A stretch of 32,327 nt of DNA from JAPEKQ01 sp964487295. Its GTDB lineage: Bacteria; Joyebacterota; Joyebacteria; Joyebacterales; Joyebacteraceae. Below the pieces are notes generated by a model that was not told the origin of the DNA, ran no database searches, and saw nothing but the letters and a program-made list of their open reading frames with translations. The stretch covers positions 1-32,327 of the forward strand of contig CAZAQL010000015.1 in assembly GCA_964487295.1 (NCBI GenBank). The letters run 5' to 3'. The translations under genes were made by a program, and so were the position numbers. This document shows, piece after piece, positions 1 through 8,418 of the stretch. Position 1 is the first letter of the stretch; each line of letters starts with the position of its first letter.

Positions 1-1
1 C

Positions 2-406
2 CGGCTGATACGTATGGCCGCGATCGCAGCCGTGCTGGCGGTCCAGGCGCTCTTCGTCTACGCGATCCCGTTCATCGTGCTGGCCAGACGCTCGCTCTTC
101 CCGGCGCTGGGCGGCAGTATGCGGATCGCTGTCAGGAAGCCGGTGACGACCTACCTCATCGTGGCCGTTCCGACCGCGCTCGAACTCATTCCCGCCTGGC
201 TCATGCGGAGCGCGACGACCATCGCCACTCGCTTCACGCCCGAGGTGATCGTGGGAGTGCTGGTGGCGTGGGTCGTCATCATCCTCTTCGCGAGCTACTT
301 CACGCTGGGAGCGGCGACGCGCTACTTCCTGTACGCGACGCAGAACGATGGAACGGTCGACTGGGCATCCACGACGCCCGCCGGTCAGAAGAAGGGAGGC
401 GCGTGA
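2..406 (+). CDS. Polytopic membrane protein, C-terminal part (5' end outside window)
   Basis: The reading frame is open from the window edge, so the real start is probably upstream; an internal ATG at 14 is the first start inside the window. About 134 residues are visible, with three strongly hydrophobic segments (roughly residues 5-25, 48-68 and 80-105 counted from the ATG at 14) and a short polar tail rich in Gly and Lys. I do not recognise the family. Its TGA stop shares one base with the ATG of the next gene (TGATG), so the two are probably translationally coupled. The function cannot be told from this fragment; a multi-pass inner-membrane protein is all the sequence supports. Confidence 0.7.
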   Translation, partial: RLIRMAAIAAVLAVQALFVYAIPFIVLARRSLFPALGGSMRIAVRKPVTTYLIVAVPTALELIPAWLMRSATTIATRFTPEVIVGVLVAWVVIILFASYFTLGAATRYFLYATQNDGTVDWASTTPAGQKKGGA

Positions 407-1956
407 TGGCACGCAGATGGCTGTCCCTGACGCGGGCGAGCGCGACCGCTCTGTTCCTTCTGGCGACGTGTGTTGCGCTCGTCGGCTGCGAGGGAACCGA
501 ACTCACGGCGCGCTATCGCGCGGAGCGGATGGCGTGGCAGGTCATGTCGCTCGAACGCGGCATGTCGGAGAACCCCGAACTCGCGACCGACGAGATGCTC
601 GCCTCGGTAGCGGCGCGTCATCGCGCGATCATCGATCGCTTCCCTCCGCCTGAGACCGTCGACGAGTCGACGGCCGACGAACTCCTCGACATCGCCCGGA
701 TCACCGCCAGAAGCAGGATCGCGCTCGCCTCGCTCGTTATGCGGCAGGCGACGGCGGAGACGGCCGAGGCGTCGTTCGCCGAGGCGATCGAGCTTCTGGA
801 GTCGGTGCGCGACGGGTACGCGTTCGATCGCGACCGGGCCATCGAGGCAGGCATCCAGCTCGCCGCGCTGCGGGAGATGACGGGCGACTGGAGCGGCTCG
901 ATCGACGAACTCGGGGAGCTTCTCGATCGCTGGGGGCCCGCGGCCGACGAAGCGGGGACGGAGCCCGACCCGCGGATCCTCCGGATCCCGCTCCAGCGCG
1001 CCAGAGGCTACGTTGTCCGTGGCATGGAGGACCAGGCCGATCGCGTTTTCCGGGAGGTCGACGAGACCTACGAGGCGTGGGTGCGGCAGTGGGATGGTAC
1101 GCCGACGGGTCGGGCGGCCCTCGGTCTGCTCGCCGAGTCGCTTCGCGCGCAGGGGCGATGGGAGGACGCGGTCGACGCGTACGAGCGCTTCGACGAGGAC
1201 TACGGGGACGACGCGAACCGCCCCGGGACCTGGCTGGCGCTGGCCGACATCCACGGCTCCCGCCTGGGTGACGAGGAGGCCGCCCGCTCCTACTACGAGC
1301 GCGTCTCCGAGGAGTACGGCGATACGCCAGAGGGCGCGTCGGCCGACATCTCGATCGCGCTGCTTGACATCGACGACGGCGAGCACGAGGCCGCCAGGGA
1401 TCGTCTGACTTCCGTCATCGAGAGGTTCGTGGACGAGGAGTCGGTCGCGGCGACGGCGAAGCGGCACCGGGCGGCCAGCTACGAGCTCGAGGGTCGGTGG
1501 GACGCGGCCATCGCCGAGTACTCGGCCCTGTCCGCGGAGTACCCGACCACGATGTTCGGCCTCGCGGCGCCCCTCAGGGTGGTCGATCTGTACGCGGGCA
1601 TCGGCGAGGCGGAGGCGAGCGAGACCGCCCTCGAGGAGGCTGCGCAGAGCTACGCGCGCGTCATACAGGACTACGGTGGAACCCCGGCCGAGATGGCCGC
1701 GCGGAACTACCTCATCGAGACGCGCGTCCGCCAGGGGGCGTGGGGTGACGCGGCGGAGATGCTCACCGAGACGGCCGAGCGCTTCCCGGAGACGCAGGCC
1801 GCGGCCAGCATGCTGCTTCAGGCGGCCGACATCTACGTGGAGGAGATGGGGCGCGCCGACAGGGCCCGCGGCATCCTTGAGATCATCATCGAGCGGTACC
1901 CGGACCAGGCGGCGGCCGGTCGGGCCGCGGAGATCCTCGCGACGCTCGAGGAGTGA
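406..1956 (+). CDS. TPR-repeat lipoprotein
   Basis: A 516-residue exported lipoprotein. The N-terminus has a basic start, a hydrophobic stretch and a lipobox ending LVGC, with Cys28 as the expected lipidation site, so it should be anchored on a membrane facing the periplasm. The rest is a long alpha-helical solenoid of TPR-type helix pairs, recognisable by recurring patterns such as GRWEDAVDAYERF, EEAARSYYERV and GRWDAAIAEYSAL, spaced at about 34-40 residues and rich in Ala and Glu. TPR lipoproteins generally act as scaffolds for envelope complexes. The ATG at 406 was chosen over longer in-frame starts because it overlaps the previous stop, has GGGAGG upstream and gives a clean lipoprotein signal. 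It lies just before the PrsK/PrsR pair; it is much shorter than the PrsT TPR protein of some PEP-CTERM loci, so I do not equate them. Confidence 0.85.
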   Translation: MARRWLSLTRASATALFLLATCVALVGCEGTELTARYRAERMAWQVMSLERGMSENPELATDEMLASVAARHRAIIDRFPPPETVDESTADELLDIARITARSRIALASLVMRQATAETAEASFAEAIELLESVRDGYAFDRDRAIEAGIQLAALREMTGDWSGSIDELGELLDRWGPAADEAGTEPDPRILRIPLQRARGYVVRGMEDQADRVFREVDETYEAWVRQWDGTPTGRAALGLLAESLRAQGRWEDAVDAYERFDEDYGDDANRPGTWLALADIHGSRLGDEEAARSYYERVSEEYGDTPEGASADISIALLDIDDGEHEAARDRLTSVIERFVDEESVAATAKRHRAASYELEGRWDAAIAEYSALSAEYPTTMFGLAAPLRVVDLYAGIGEAEASETALEEAAQSYARVIQDYGGTPAEMAARNYLIETRVRQGAWGDAAEMLTETAERFPETQAAASMLLQAADIYVEEMGRADRARGILEIIIERYPDQAAAGRAAEILATLEE

Positions 1957-1966
1957 CAGGCTGAGC

Positions 1967-1991
1967 GCCCGGCGGCCCGTCGCCGCCGGGC
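1967..1991 (+). terminator. GC-rich hairpin after the TPR lipoprotein gene
   Basis: A perfect 10-bp stem (GCCCGGCGGC pairing with GCCGCCGGGC) with a 5-nt loop lies 10 nt after the stop codon and 30 nt before the kinase start. There is no T tract, so it may be a weak or factor-assisted terminator, or an RNA-stabilising structure between two operon genes. Confidence 0.4.
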
Positions 1992-2021
1992 ATCGGATCC
2001 ACGGAGTCGGCAGGAGCCACG

Positions 2022-4172
2022 ATGGACGCTTTCTCGATCCTCATTCTGGTCACGTGCGCGGCGTGCCTTGCGGCCGCCGTCGCGGCGCTCGTCAGGAGCC
2101 GCCGTCGCGCGGATCGCCTGCTCTTCGCGGCGGGCGCCGCGCTCGCCGCGGTCTGGCTCTTCGCGGTCGGCTCGGTGCGCGTGAGCCCGTCGCCGATCGT
2201 TGCTCTCGGCAGAGCGCACGTCGTGGCCGCGCTCGCGCCGGTCCTGCTCATGGTCTGGTTCGCCGTCACGCGCTCGCTGGCCAGAGCGCCGGAGGGCACG
2301 TGGTCCGGAAGCAGGCGGGTCGCTCTCGTCGCGCTGACGGCGGTCGTCGGCGTCGGTTGCTGGGCGGGCGCCACAGGCCGTCTCGTTCTGACGGCCGCGC
2401 GGACCGACGGCGGGTTCACGCTTCTGCTGACGGAGGCGGGACGGTACGCCGCACTTGGCATGATCGGCGTCTGTCTTCTGAGTCTTTTCCAGCTCGAGGT
2501 GACGGCTCGCTCCTCCTCCCGGAGAGCGCTGGCCGGCATCAAGCACGCCCTGATCGGCGTCGGCGCCGCGCTGCTTTATCACCTGTTCGTCCTGGCCACG
2601 GCCGCTCTCTACTCGCGCGTTGAGGTCGCCCACGTGGCGGCCGGGACGGCGCCCGTTCTCGCGGGAGTCGGGCTCGTCGCGTGGTCCGTGGTTCGGAGCC
2701 GATCCGGCGACGAGCGGATCGTCGTCGGCAGGCCCGTCTTCTACGCATCGGTCACGGCGTTCTTCGCCGGCGCCTACCTGTTCGTGCTCGGGGCCGCCGG
2801 GTGGATCGCGCAGGAGCGGGGATGGGGACCGTCGTCCGCGACCGTCGTGTCGATCGTGTTCGCTGCCGTGCTGCTCCTCGTCGTCTTTCTGCTGTCGACA
2901 CGGACGCGACGCGCCATCCGAAGGTTCATCGACTCGAACTTCTACACGAACCGGTACGACCACCGCCGCGAATGGAGACGGACATCGCGCGCCCTCTCAG
3001 GGCTGACACGCGAGGGAGAGATCCTCGAACGCGTCGTGGACCTCGTCCGCGACACGTTCGACGGGGGACCCGTGATCGGAGCGACGTTCGAGCGCGGTCC
3101 GGCCAACGTCTCCATCCGGGCGCATCGCGGGCTGACACGGTCGCTGGCGGACGCGGTCGCCGACGTTGATCTCATCGCCGCGCTCGGCGACGCGGAGGGC
3201 CCACTCAGGGTCTCCGGTTCGATGCTCGACCCACGGCTCGGAGCCTGGCACGGGCGTCATGGAGACGCTCTTTTCGCGGGCGGTTACGACCTCGCCGTGC
3301 CCCTCGGATCGAACGGTGATGTGATCGGCGCCATCCTCATGAGTCCCCGAGACGTCGACTGGCGGGGCTACACCAGGGAGGACCTCCTCCTGCTGGAGCT
3401 CATCGGGCGCCAGGCGGGCGGCGCCCTCCTCGCAGCGCGCCTGACCAACGACCTCGCGGCCTCTCGCGAGATGGCGTCTCTGCACCGGGTCTCATCGTTC
3501 GTCGTTCACGATCTCAAGAACTCGGCGACCGGACTCCGGCTCATGGCGCGCAACGCAGAGGAGCACATCAGCGAACCGGACTTCCAGAGGGATCTCATCC
3601 GTTCGGTCTCCGACACGGCAGACGCCATCGCGCGTGTCATCGAGCGCGTCGCCGGCGGCGCATCGCACGCCGCGGCGTCCGGGGGCGGGACGCTCGAGCA
3701 GGCCACCCGGGCCGCGGCGCGGCGGGCGGGAGCCGACGCGCCGGGGTCGGGACTTCGCGTCGAGCTGTCCGGGAACGGAGAGCTTCCGCTCGGGAGGTTC
3801 GCGTCGGAGGTCGAGACCGTCCTCGCCAATCTCATAGGGAACGCGGCGAGCGCGATGCGAGGCGAGGGACGCGTCGTCGTGCGGGCGGCGCCCGCCGCCA
3901 ACGGGAGGATCGTGGTGACCGTCGAGGACTCCGGCCCCGGGGTCCCTCGCGACCTGGCTGAGTCCGGGGAGCTCTTCGCACCGTTCGCACGTGGAAGCTC
4001 ACCGACCGCGGACCCCGAGTCCGGCGGAGTCTGGAACGAGGACCACGGTCTCGGGATCGGGCTGTACCAGTGCCGGGCGCTGCTGGAGGGGTTGGGCGGC
4101 GGCATCGAACATGTACCCGGAGAGAGCGGGGCGACCTTTCGGTTCTGGCTTCCACGGGCGGAGCGACGATGA
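2022..4172 (+). CDS. prsK: PrsK-like membrane sensor histidine kinase (PEP-CTERM system)
   Basis: A 716-residue sensor kinase. The first 300 residues form about eight to nine hydrophobic transmembrane segments. A GAF-like sensor region follows (about 325-465), then a dimerisation helix with His496 in the motif VVHDLKN. The HATPase domain shows the N box (ETVLANLIGNAASAM), G1 (DSGPGVP) and G2 (GLGIGLYQC). The 'FVVHDLKNSATGLRLMARNAEEH' stretch and the many-TM + GAF + HATPase layout are characteristic of PrsK, the kinase found with exosortase/PEP-CTERM loci. It should autophosphorylate on His496 and pass phosphate to the regulator encoded next, whose ATG overlaps this stop by 4 nt (ATGA). CAGGAG sits 5 nt before the ATG at 2022. 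Two PEP-CTERM proteins lie 7 kb downstream, which fits the assignment. The input signal is unknown. Confidence 0.85.
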   Translation: MDAFSILILVTCAACLAAAVAALVRSRRRADRLLFAAGAALAAVWLFAVGSVRVSPSPIVALGRAHVVAALAPVLLMVWFAVTRSLARAPEGTWSGSRRVALVALTAVVGVGCWAGATGRLVLTAARTDGGFTLLLTEAGRYAALGMIGVCLLSLFQLEVTARSSSRRALAGIKHALIGVGAALLYHLFVLATAALYSRVEVAHVAAGTAPVLAGVGLVAWSVVRSRSGDERIVVGRPVFYASVTAFFAGAYLFVLGAAGWIAQERGWGPSSATVVSIVFAAVLLLVVFLLSTRTRRAIRRFIDSNFYTNRYDHRREWRRTSRALSGLTREGEILERVVDLVRDTFDGGPVIGATFERGPANVSIRAHRGLTRSLADAVADVDLIAALGDAEGPLRVSGSMLDPRLGAWHGRHGDALFAGGYDLAVPLGSNGDVIGAILMSPRDVDWRGYTREDLLLLELIGRQAGGALLAARLTNDLAASREMASLHRVSSFVVHDLKNSATGLRLMARNAEEHISEPDFQRDLIRSVSDTADAIARVIERVAGGASHAAASGGGTLEQATRAAARRAGADAPGSGLRVELSGNGELPLGRFASEVETVLANLIGNAASAMRGEGRVVVRAAPAANGRIVVTVEDSGPGVPRDLAESGELFAPFARGSSPTADPESGGVWNEDHGLGIGLYQCRALLEGLGGGIEHVPGESGATFRFWLPRAERR

Positions 4173-5458
4173 TGCGATCGACCACGCCGGAGAGACCTCG
4201 GATACTCGTCGTCGAAGACGACGCGGCCGTGCGGACCCAGCTCCGCTGGACGTTCGCGGACGACTACGATGTCGAGACGGCGTCGACGCAGTCGGAGGCC
4301 CTTGCGCTCGCCGAGAGTCTGAGACCGGGCGTCATCACGCTCGATCTGTCGCTGCTGGGCAGGCCCGGGGAGACCGAGGAGGGGTTCGACATCCTGCCCG
4401 TGCTGCACGCGATGGATCCCCAAATGAAGATCATCATCGTCACCGCGAGCGACGACCTGGACCGTGCGGCCCGGGCCCTGGCCCTCGGAGCGTTCGACTA
4501 CTACGTGAAGCCCATCGACAGGGATGAGCTGCGCGTAGTGGTTCAGCGAGCTTTCAGACTGCGCGGGATCGAGGGACACGCGAGGCGGTCGGGGAATGGG
4601 GCGGCCGCGGTCCCGGGCATGATCGGCGTCTCGCCGGGGATGCTCGAGGCGTTCTCGTGGGCCCGGCAGGCAGTCGGGTCCTCGCTGCCGGTCCTCATCG
4701 CGGGAGAGCCGGGGACAGGCCGACAGCGGCTCGCGAACGCCATCCATCGTCTGAGCCCGCGAGCGGACGGTCCGTTCGAGATCCTCGCCGGGGGCACGCT
4801 CGCGGACGCGCTGGCGCGGGGGAGAGGCGGCACGGTCCTCGTAGCGGACGCGTCGTTGACGGCCCGGGTCGAACGCGACCTCCGCGAGCTGCTCGTCGCT
4901 GGAGACGGCGGAGCCGACGTGCGGATCATACTCTGCGCCGACAGCCTCTCGCCCGTTCCCGGTCGAATCACACGACGCGAGACCGGCGGCACCGAGCGCG
5001 CGTGCGATCTCGTCGAGTGCATCAGGATCACGCTTCCGCCGCTGCGCGACCGCGACCGGGACGTCGTGCTCCTCGCCGAGTCGTTCGCGAGTCGGTTCGC
5101 AGGCGACCGAAGCGGCCGCACGCCGGCTTTCACGCGGTCGGCCGTGCGCGCGCTTCTGGCATACGAGTGGCCGGGGAACATACCCGAGCTCATCAACCGC
5201 GTGCGCCGGGCCGCGGAGTCGCGGCGAGGCGGACGGATCACGCCCGGCGATCTCGGACTCGTCACGGCCGCTCTCTCGGACCGGACGCTGGGCGAGGCCC
5301 GGAGTGAGCTCGAGCGCGAGATGGTGATGGAGGCGATGAGGCGGAGCGGGGGCAACGTCTCGCACGCGGCGCGCGCTATCGGCGTCAGCCGGCCGACGAT
5401 GTACGATCTGCTCCGTAAGCTGGGCGTGGACCCAGGCGAGTACAAGGGGCGCGCGTAG
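4169..5458 (+). CDS. prsR: PrsR-like response regulator with degenerate AAA+ domain
   Basis: A 429-residue NtrC-family protein encoded directly after its likely kinase. The receiver domain (about 10-130) is intact: acidic pair in VVEDD, phosphoacceptor Asp59, switch Thr in VTASDD, and Lys114 in YVKPID. A Fis-type helix-turn-helix closes the protein (GGNVSHAARAIGVSRPTMYDLLRKLGV). The central AAA+ domain (about 150-345) is unusual. Walker A reads GEPGTGRQ with Arg185 instead of Lys, no GAFTGA sigma-54 contact loop is present, and the Walker B region reads TVLVADAS instead of the usual LFLDE. Normal PrsR proteins are sigma-54 activators; this one probably cannot hydrolyse ATP to open sigma-54 promoters and may work as a plain DNA-binding regulator. 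The start at 4169 overlaps the kinase stop; a second ATG follows at 4172. Confidence 0.85.
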   Translation: MMRSTTPERPRILVVEDDAAVRTQLRWTFADDYDVETASTQSEALALAESLRPGVITLDLSLLGRPGETEEGFDILPVLHAMDPQMKIIIVTASDDLDRAARALALGAFDYYVKPIDRDELRVVVQRAFRLRGIEGHARRSGNGAAAVPGMIGVSPGMLEAFSWARQAVGSSLPVLIAGEPGTGRQRLANAIHRLSPRADGPFEILAGGTLADALARGRGGTVLVADASLTARVERDLRELLVAGDGGADVRIILCADSLSPVPGRITRRETGGTERACDLVECIRITLPPLRDRDRDVVLLAESFASRFAGDRSGRTPAFTRSAVRALLAYEWPGNIPELINRVRRAAESRRGGRITPGDLGLVTAALSDRTLGEARSELEREMVMEAMRRSGGNVSHAARAIGVSRPTMYDLLRKLGVDPGEYKGRA

Positions 5459-5484
5459 CGGGTCCCGGGTGAGAAGGGGTCCGG

Positions 5485-5513
5485 TTGACACCCGGGCGGG
5501 CCGCGCCTAGAAT
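5485..5513 (+). promoter_or_regulatory. Sigma-70-type promoter for the PEGA gene
   Basis: TTGACA (5485-5490), a 17-bp spacer and TAGAAT (5508-5513). This gives a transcription start near 5520, about 30 nt before the ATG of the PEGA protein. The same -35/-10 pair with the same spacing precedes the tRNA-Thr at the other end of the window. Confidence 0.75.
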
Positions 5514-5551
5514 CACGATTCCAAAGGGAGCGTCTTCTGAAGGAGCGAGCG

Positions 5552-6295
5552 ATGAGATCTGCACGAATGCTCACAGCGCTGTGCGTCACGTTCGTGACGA
5601 TCGCGGCGTCGTTCGGCGCGGCGTCCGCTCAGACGGGAGGCGTCGTCATCACGTCCGTCCCGTCCGGAGCGATCGTCGAGCTTTCCGGCGAGCACGTACT
5701 CCGCGGGGTCACGCCGTGGAGGCTCGACCGCGGATTGTCCGGTCCGTTCAGGGTCCGGGCGTACAAGCTTGGCTACAACGACTGGGAAGGGCTGGTCATG
5801 CTGTCCGACACCCGCAGGGATTCGATCGCGGTCAGACTGACGGCCAAGACGCCGCTCGGCGCCGGCCTCAGGTCGGCGGTCGTTCCCGGATGGGGGCAGT
5901 TCCACACGGACCAGAACGGAAAGGGCGCGGCCTTTCTCATCGCCGAGGCGGTGACGGTCGGAGCGGCCTTCTGGGCCGACGCCAAGCGCGACAAGGCCGA
6001 GGAGCACTACGAGGACGCGCGGGCGCTCTATCTCGAGGCGGCCCAGGCTGACGAGGTGGAGGCGCGCTACGAGGAAATGCTGGACGCCTTCGACGAGTAC
6101 GAGGACCGTCACGTTCTGAGGCGCCGGCTCATCTACATCGCCGGCATCGTCTACCTGGCGAACATCGCCGACGCGATCTTCCTGTTCCCCGAGCCGGGAA
6201 CAGGCTCCTTCGCGGCAACGCAGCCGGAGCGGCCGGCGTTCTTCGCCGACGTTCAGCCGGACGCCGTCACCTTCGGCGTCAACGTGCCGTTCTGA
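5552..6295 (+). CDS. PEGA-domain exported protein with C-terminal membrane region
   Basis: A 247-residue protein starting at an ATG with AAGGAG 7 nt upstream. Residues 1-26 look like a Sec signal peptide ending in ASA. Residues about 30-95 form a PEGA domain (GGVVITSVPSGAIVELSG ... TPWRLDRGLSGPFRVRAYKLGY), a small beta fold common in surface proteins. A segment reading VVPGWGQFHTDQNGKGAAFL then begins a DUF5683-like membrane region; a charged helical stretch (DKAEEHYEDARALYLEAAQ) and another hydrophobic helix follow. No enzymatic motif is visible. It is likely an envelope protein of unknown role, expressed from its own promoter and possibly together with the lipoprotein gene 22 nt downstream. 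Confidence 0.8.
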   Translation: MRSARMLTALCVTFVTIAASFGAASAQTGGVVITSVPSGAIVELSGEHVLRGVTPWRLDRGLSGPFRVRAYKLGYNDWEGLVMLSDTRRDSIAVRLTAKTPLGAGLRSAVVPGWGQFHTDQNGKGAAFLIAEAVTVGAAFWADAKRDKAEEHYEDARALYLEAAQADEVEARYEEMLDAFDEYEDRHVLRRRLIYIAGIVYLANIADAIFLFPEPGTGSFAATQPERPAFFADVQPDAVTFGVNVPF

Positions 6296-6317
6296 GAGCG
6301 GCGATACGGGAGGTGCC

Positions 6318-7928
6318 ATGATGAAGACGAGGATCACACTCCTCACGGCGCTCGTTGCTCTCGCCGCGGCGTTCCTGTTCGGATGCCTCGGGGACATCAC
6401 CGAGCCCACGCCCTGGAATCCGGCCGACCCGGAGAATCCCGATACGGACTCGGTCGAGCCGCCCCGCCCCTCGGGGCTGACCGCCGTCGTCTCCGACCGG
6501 CTCGTCTCGCTGAGCTGGGACATGAGTGACACGACGGGAGTGGATGAGTACATCGTCTACCGCTGGGAGGTGCAGGGGGAGGAGGAGGAGTACGAGGAGG
6601 TCGCGACGTCGACGGAGATGGCCTACGAGGACGCTCAGGTGAGGAACGGGGTCGAGTACTCCTACAAGGTCTCCGCCGTCAACCGCCACGGGCTGGAGGG
6701 CGCGATGTCGTATCCGATGTCCGCGACCCCGCGTATCTTCAGCATCGCGATCAACGGGGGAGAGGCGAAGACCGCATCACGGAACGCCGTGTTGACGATG
6801 TCGGCGTCCGGGGTGACGGAGCTCATGATGCTCTCGAACACGCCCGACATGGCCGGTTCCCAGTGGCAGCCCTACGTGACGGCCGTCGAGTGGGAGCTGA
6901 CGGCCGGCGACGGAACGAAGAGCGTGTACGCCAGATTCCGCGACAACGAGGACAACGAGTCACTCGTCGTGAGCGACGACATCGAACTCGACCAGACCGC
7001 CGTGATCACTGCCGTCACCGAGGATACCGGCGGAGCCGTCATGTTCGTCGGCGACACGATCCACTTCACGCTCGACGCCGGGGAGACGGGCGGCGATGCG
7101 ACCGTCGACATCGGCTCCATTGCGGTCGGCATCGTGCTCAAGGATGACGGCAGCTTCGGCGACGATACGGCGGGCGACGGGCTCTACGAGCGCGACTTCG
7201 TCGTCGAGGCGGGCTCGGAGATCATCGGCGCGACGGTCATCGGGCGGTTCTCTGACGAACTCGGCAACAGCGCCGAGCCGCTTCAGGCCGTCGGGACCGT
7301 GACCATCCAGGAGCCACCGACCGCGGTGGTCATGGACGATCCGGTCGCACTGACCGAGCGGGCCATCGCGCTCTCGTGGAGCCGGTGCAGCGACTATGAC
7401 TTTGACCGGTATCGTCTGTTCCGTTCGGAGACGCCGGGCGTGCCGAGCGCGCCGGACCGTGAACTCGTCGCCGAGATCACGAATCAGGGCGAGACGACCT
7501 ACGGCGACTACGGGCTCGAACCCGAGACCACCTACTACTACATGATCGACGTGGTCGATGAGATCGGCCTGACGGCATCGAGCAACGAGGTCTCAGCCGC
7601 GACGCTCGCCAACGAGGTTCCGGAGCCCGTCGTGCTCTACGAGCCGTGGGCGCCGGACACGACCTCCGTCATGCTGTCGTGGACGCAATCGGACGCCGAG
7701 GACTTCGCGGCGTACGAGCTGTTCGTCTGGGAGGAGATTCCTCCGGATCCGCCCGCGACGGACGAGAAACGCCTCATCGCGCGCCTGAACACGATCGGGG
7801 AGACCTTCTACACGCACGAATCACTGCTGCAGGGTGTCGTCTACTGGTACGAGGTCGCGGTCGTGGACTCGCTGGGAGCCCGCGCGCTGTCGAACACCGT
7901 GACCGGACAGCCCCGGCCGACCCCATGA
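6318..7928 (+). CDS. Fibronectin type III lipoprotein
   Basis: A 536-residue lipoprotein with lipobox LFGC about 23 residues from the start, followed by an acidic, Pro-rich linker. Domains in order: a fibronectin type III domain (about 50-140, with SLSWDMSDTTGVDEYIVYR and YSYKVSAVNRHG), two beta-rich domains of unclear family (about 140-225 and 225-335), then two more fibronectin domains (about 335-430 and 435-530, with YYYMIDVVDEIG and YWYEVAVVDSLG). GGAGG lies just before two consecutive ATGs (6318 and 6321). The protein should be exported, lipid-anchored and engaged in binding or structure at the cell surface. No catalytic residues are evident. It follows the PEGA gene by 22 nt and is likely in the same transcript. 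Confidence 0.8.
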   Translation: MMKTRITLLTALVALAAAFLFGCLGDITEPTPWNPADPENPDTDSVEPPRPSGLTAVVSDRLVSLSWDMSDTTGVDEYIVYRWEVQGEEEEYEEVATSTEMAYEDAQVRNGVEYSYKVSAVNRHGLEGAMSYPMSATPRIFSIAINGGEAKTASRNAVLTMSASGVTELMMLSNTPDMAGSQWQPYVTAVEWELTAGDGTKSVYARFRDNEDNESLVVSDDIELDQTAVITAVTEDTGGAVMFVGDTIHFTLDAGETGGDATVDIGSIAVGIVLKDDGSFGDDTAGDGLYERDFVVEAGSEIIGATVIGRFSDELGNSAEPLQAVGTVTIQEPPTAVVMDDPVALTERAIALSWSRCSDYDFDRYRLFRSETPGVPSAPDRELVAEITNQGETTYGDYGLEPETTYYYMIDVVDEIGLTASSNEVSAATLANEVPEPVVLYEPWAPDTTSVMLSWTQSDAEDFAAYELFVWEEIPPDPPATDEKRLIARLNTIGETFYTHESLLQGVVYWYEVAVVDSLGARALSNTVTGQPRPTP

Positions 7929-7979
7929 CGTCCCGGCCACGCGTGGGCTGAGAGGCTCCGCGTCGCCGATACAGAGCGG

Positions 7980-8008
7980 CGGCCCGTCCACCAAGCGTGG
8001 GCGGGCCG
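7980..8008 (+). terminator. Hairpin after the fibronectin lipoprotein gene
   Basis: Arms CGGCCCGTCCAC and GTGGGCGGGCCG form a 12-bp stem with one G-U pair and a 5-nt loop, about 50 nt after the stop codon. There is no T tract. It probably ends or stabilises the upstream transcript. Confidence 0.45.
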
Positions 8009-8176
8009 TCGTGTATCAGCGCCGGACCGTTGTGCCCGACCCTCCCGTCGTTCAGCGCATCCGCAGACACACATCACCATAAGTGGCCGTCCTGAAGCTC
8101 TTTACGGCATCCACGTCCGGATGCTGCCGCTCATTCCGCCTCGGTACACGCTCGCATCGCTCTGTTACTTACTAGA

Positions 8177-8192
8177 TGGCACAGCTTGTGCA
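8177..8192 (+). promoter_or_regulatory. Possible sigma-54 promoter (-24/-12)
   Basis: TGGCAC-N5-GTGCA places GG and GC exactly 10 nt apart, as sigma-54 requires, with one mismatch to the TTGC element. The site also contains a perfect dyad GCACA-N3-TGTGC, so it could instead be an operator. Transcription from it would leave a 5' leader of about 215 nt before the GTG at 8419. Confidence 0.35.
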
Positions 8193-8418
8193 AATGAGTG
8201 AGTGTGCGCATCTACCACTCTCTCCTCGTCCGTGCGCGCAGGAGCAGCATCTTGGGACCCGTGGGAGCCGTGCAGGCACTCGAGAAGCCTCGGTCGCACA
8301 GGCCGGTCCACTGACCCCCACAACGGGCCGGCCGCAGTACTCACCGTACTGGCTACCCCCTATGCACCCGCCTCCGGCTCCGCGGGTCCCGGAACCGAGA
8401 ACAGGAGAGGCTCTGAGC

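Larger units (their letters stand above)
7929..8418. other. 490-nt intergenic region with hairpin, dyad and promoter-like site
   Basis: Longest stretch without a gene in the window. It holds a strong hairpin after the lipoprotein gene, an inverted repeat GCATCC-N6-GGATGC (8107-8124), and a sigma-54-like site at 8177-8192. From 8176 an open frame continues in phase into the next gene, but its composition (many Pro and scattered Cys, no export signal) argues against it being coding. No tRNA, riboswitch or small gene is recognisable in it. Confidence 0.6.

Noticed and set aside
1833..2963. Long antisense open frames here and opposite most other genes
   Set aside because: They are typical of high-GC DNA: Arg/Pro/Ala-rich translations with no family motifs, lying opposite well-supported genes.
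8230..8400. Riboswitch (c-di-GMP or cobalamin type) in the leader of the surface protein gene
   Set aside because: I looked for the conserved cores of these classes and found none.
8176..8418. N-terminal extension of the large surface protein from an ATG at 8176
   Set aside because: It would bury the signal peptide about 85 residues inside, has no ribosome binding site, and its composition is unlike coding sequence; AGGAGAGG points to the GTG at 8419.
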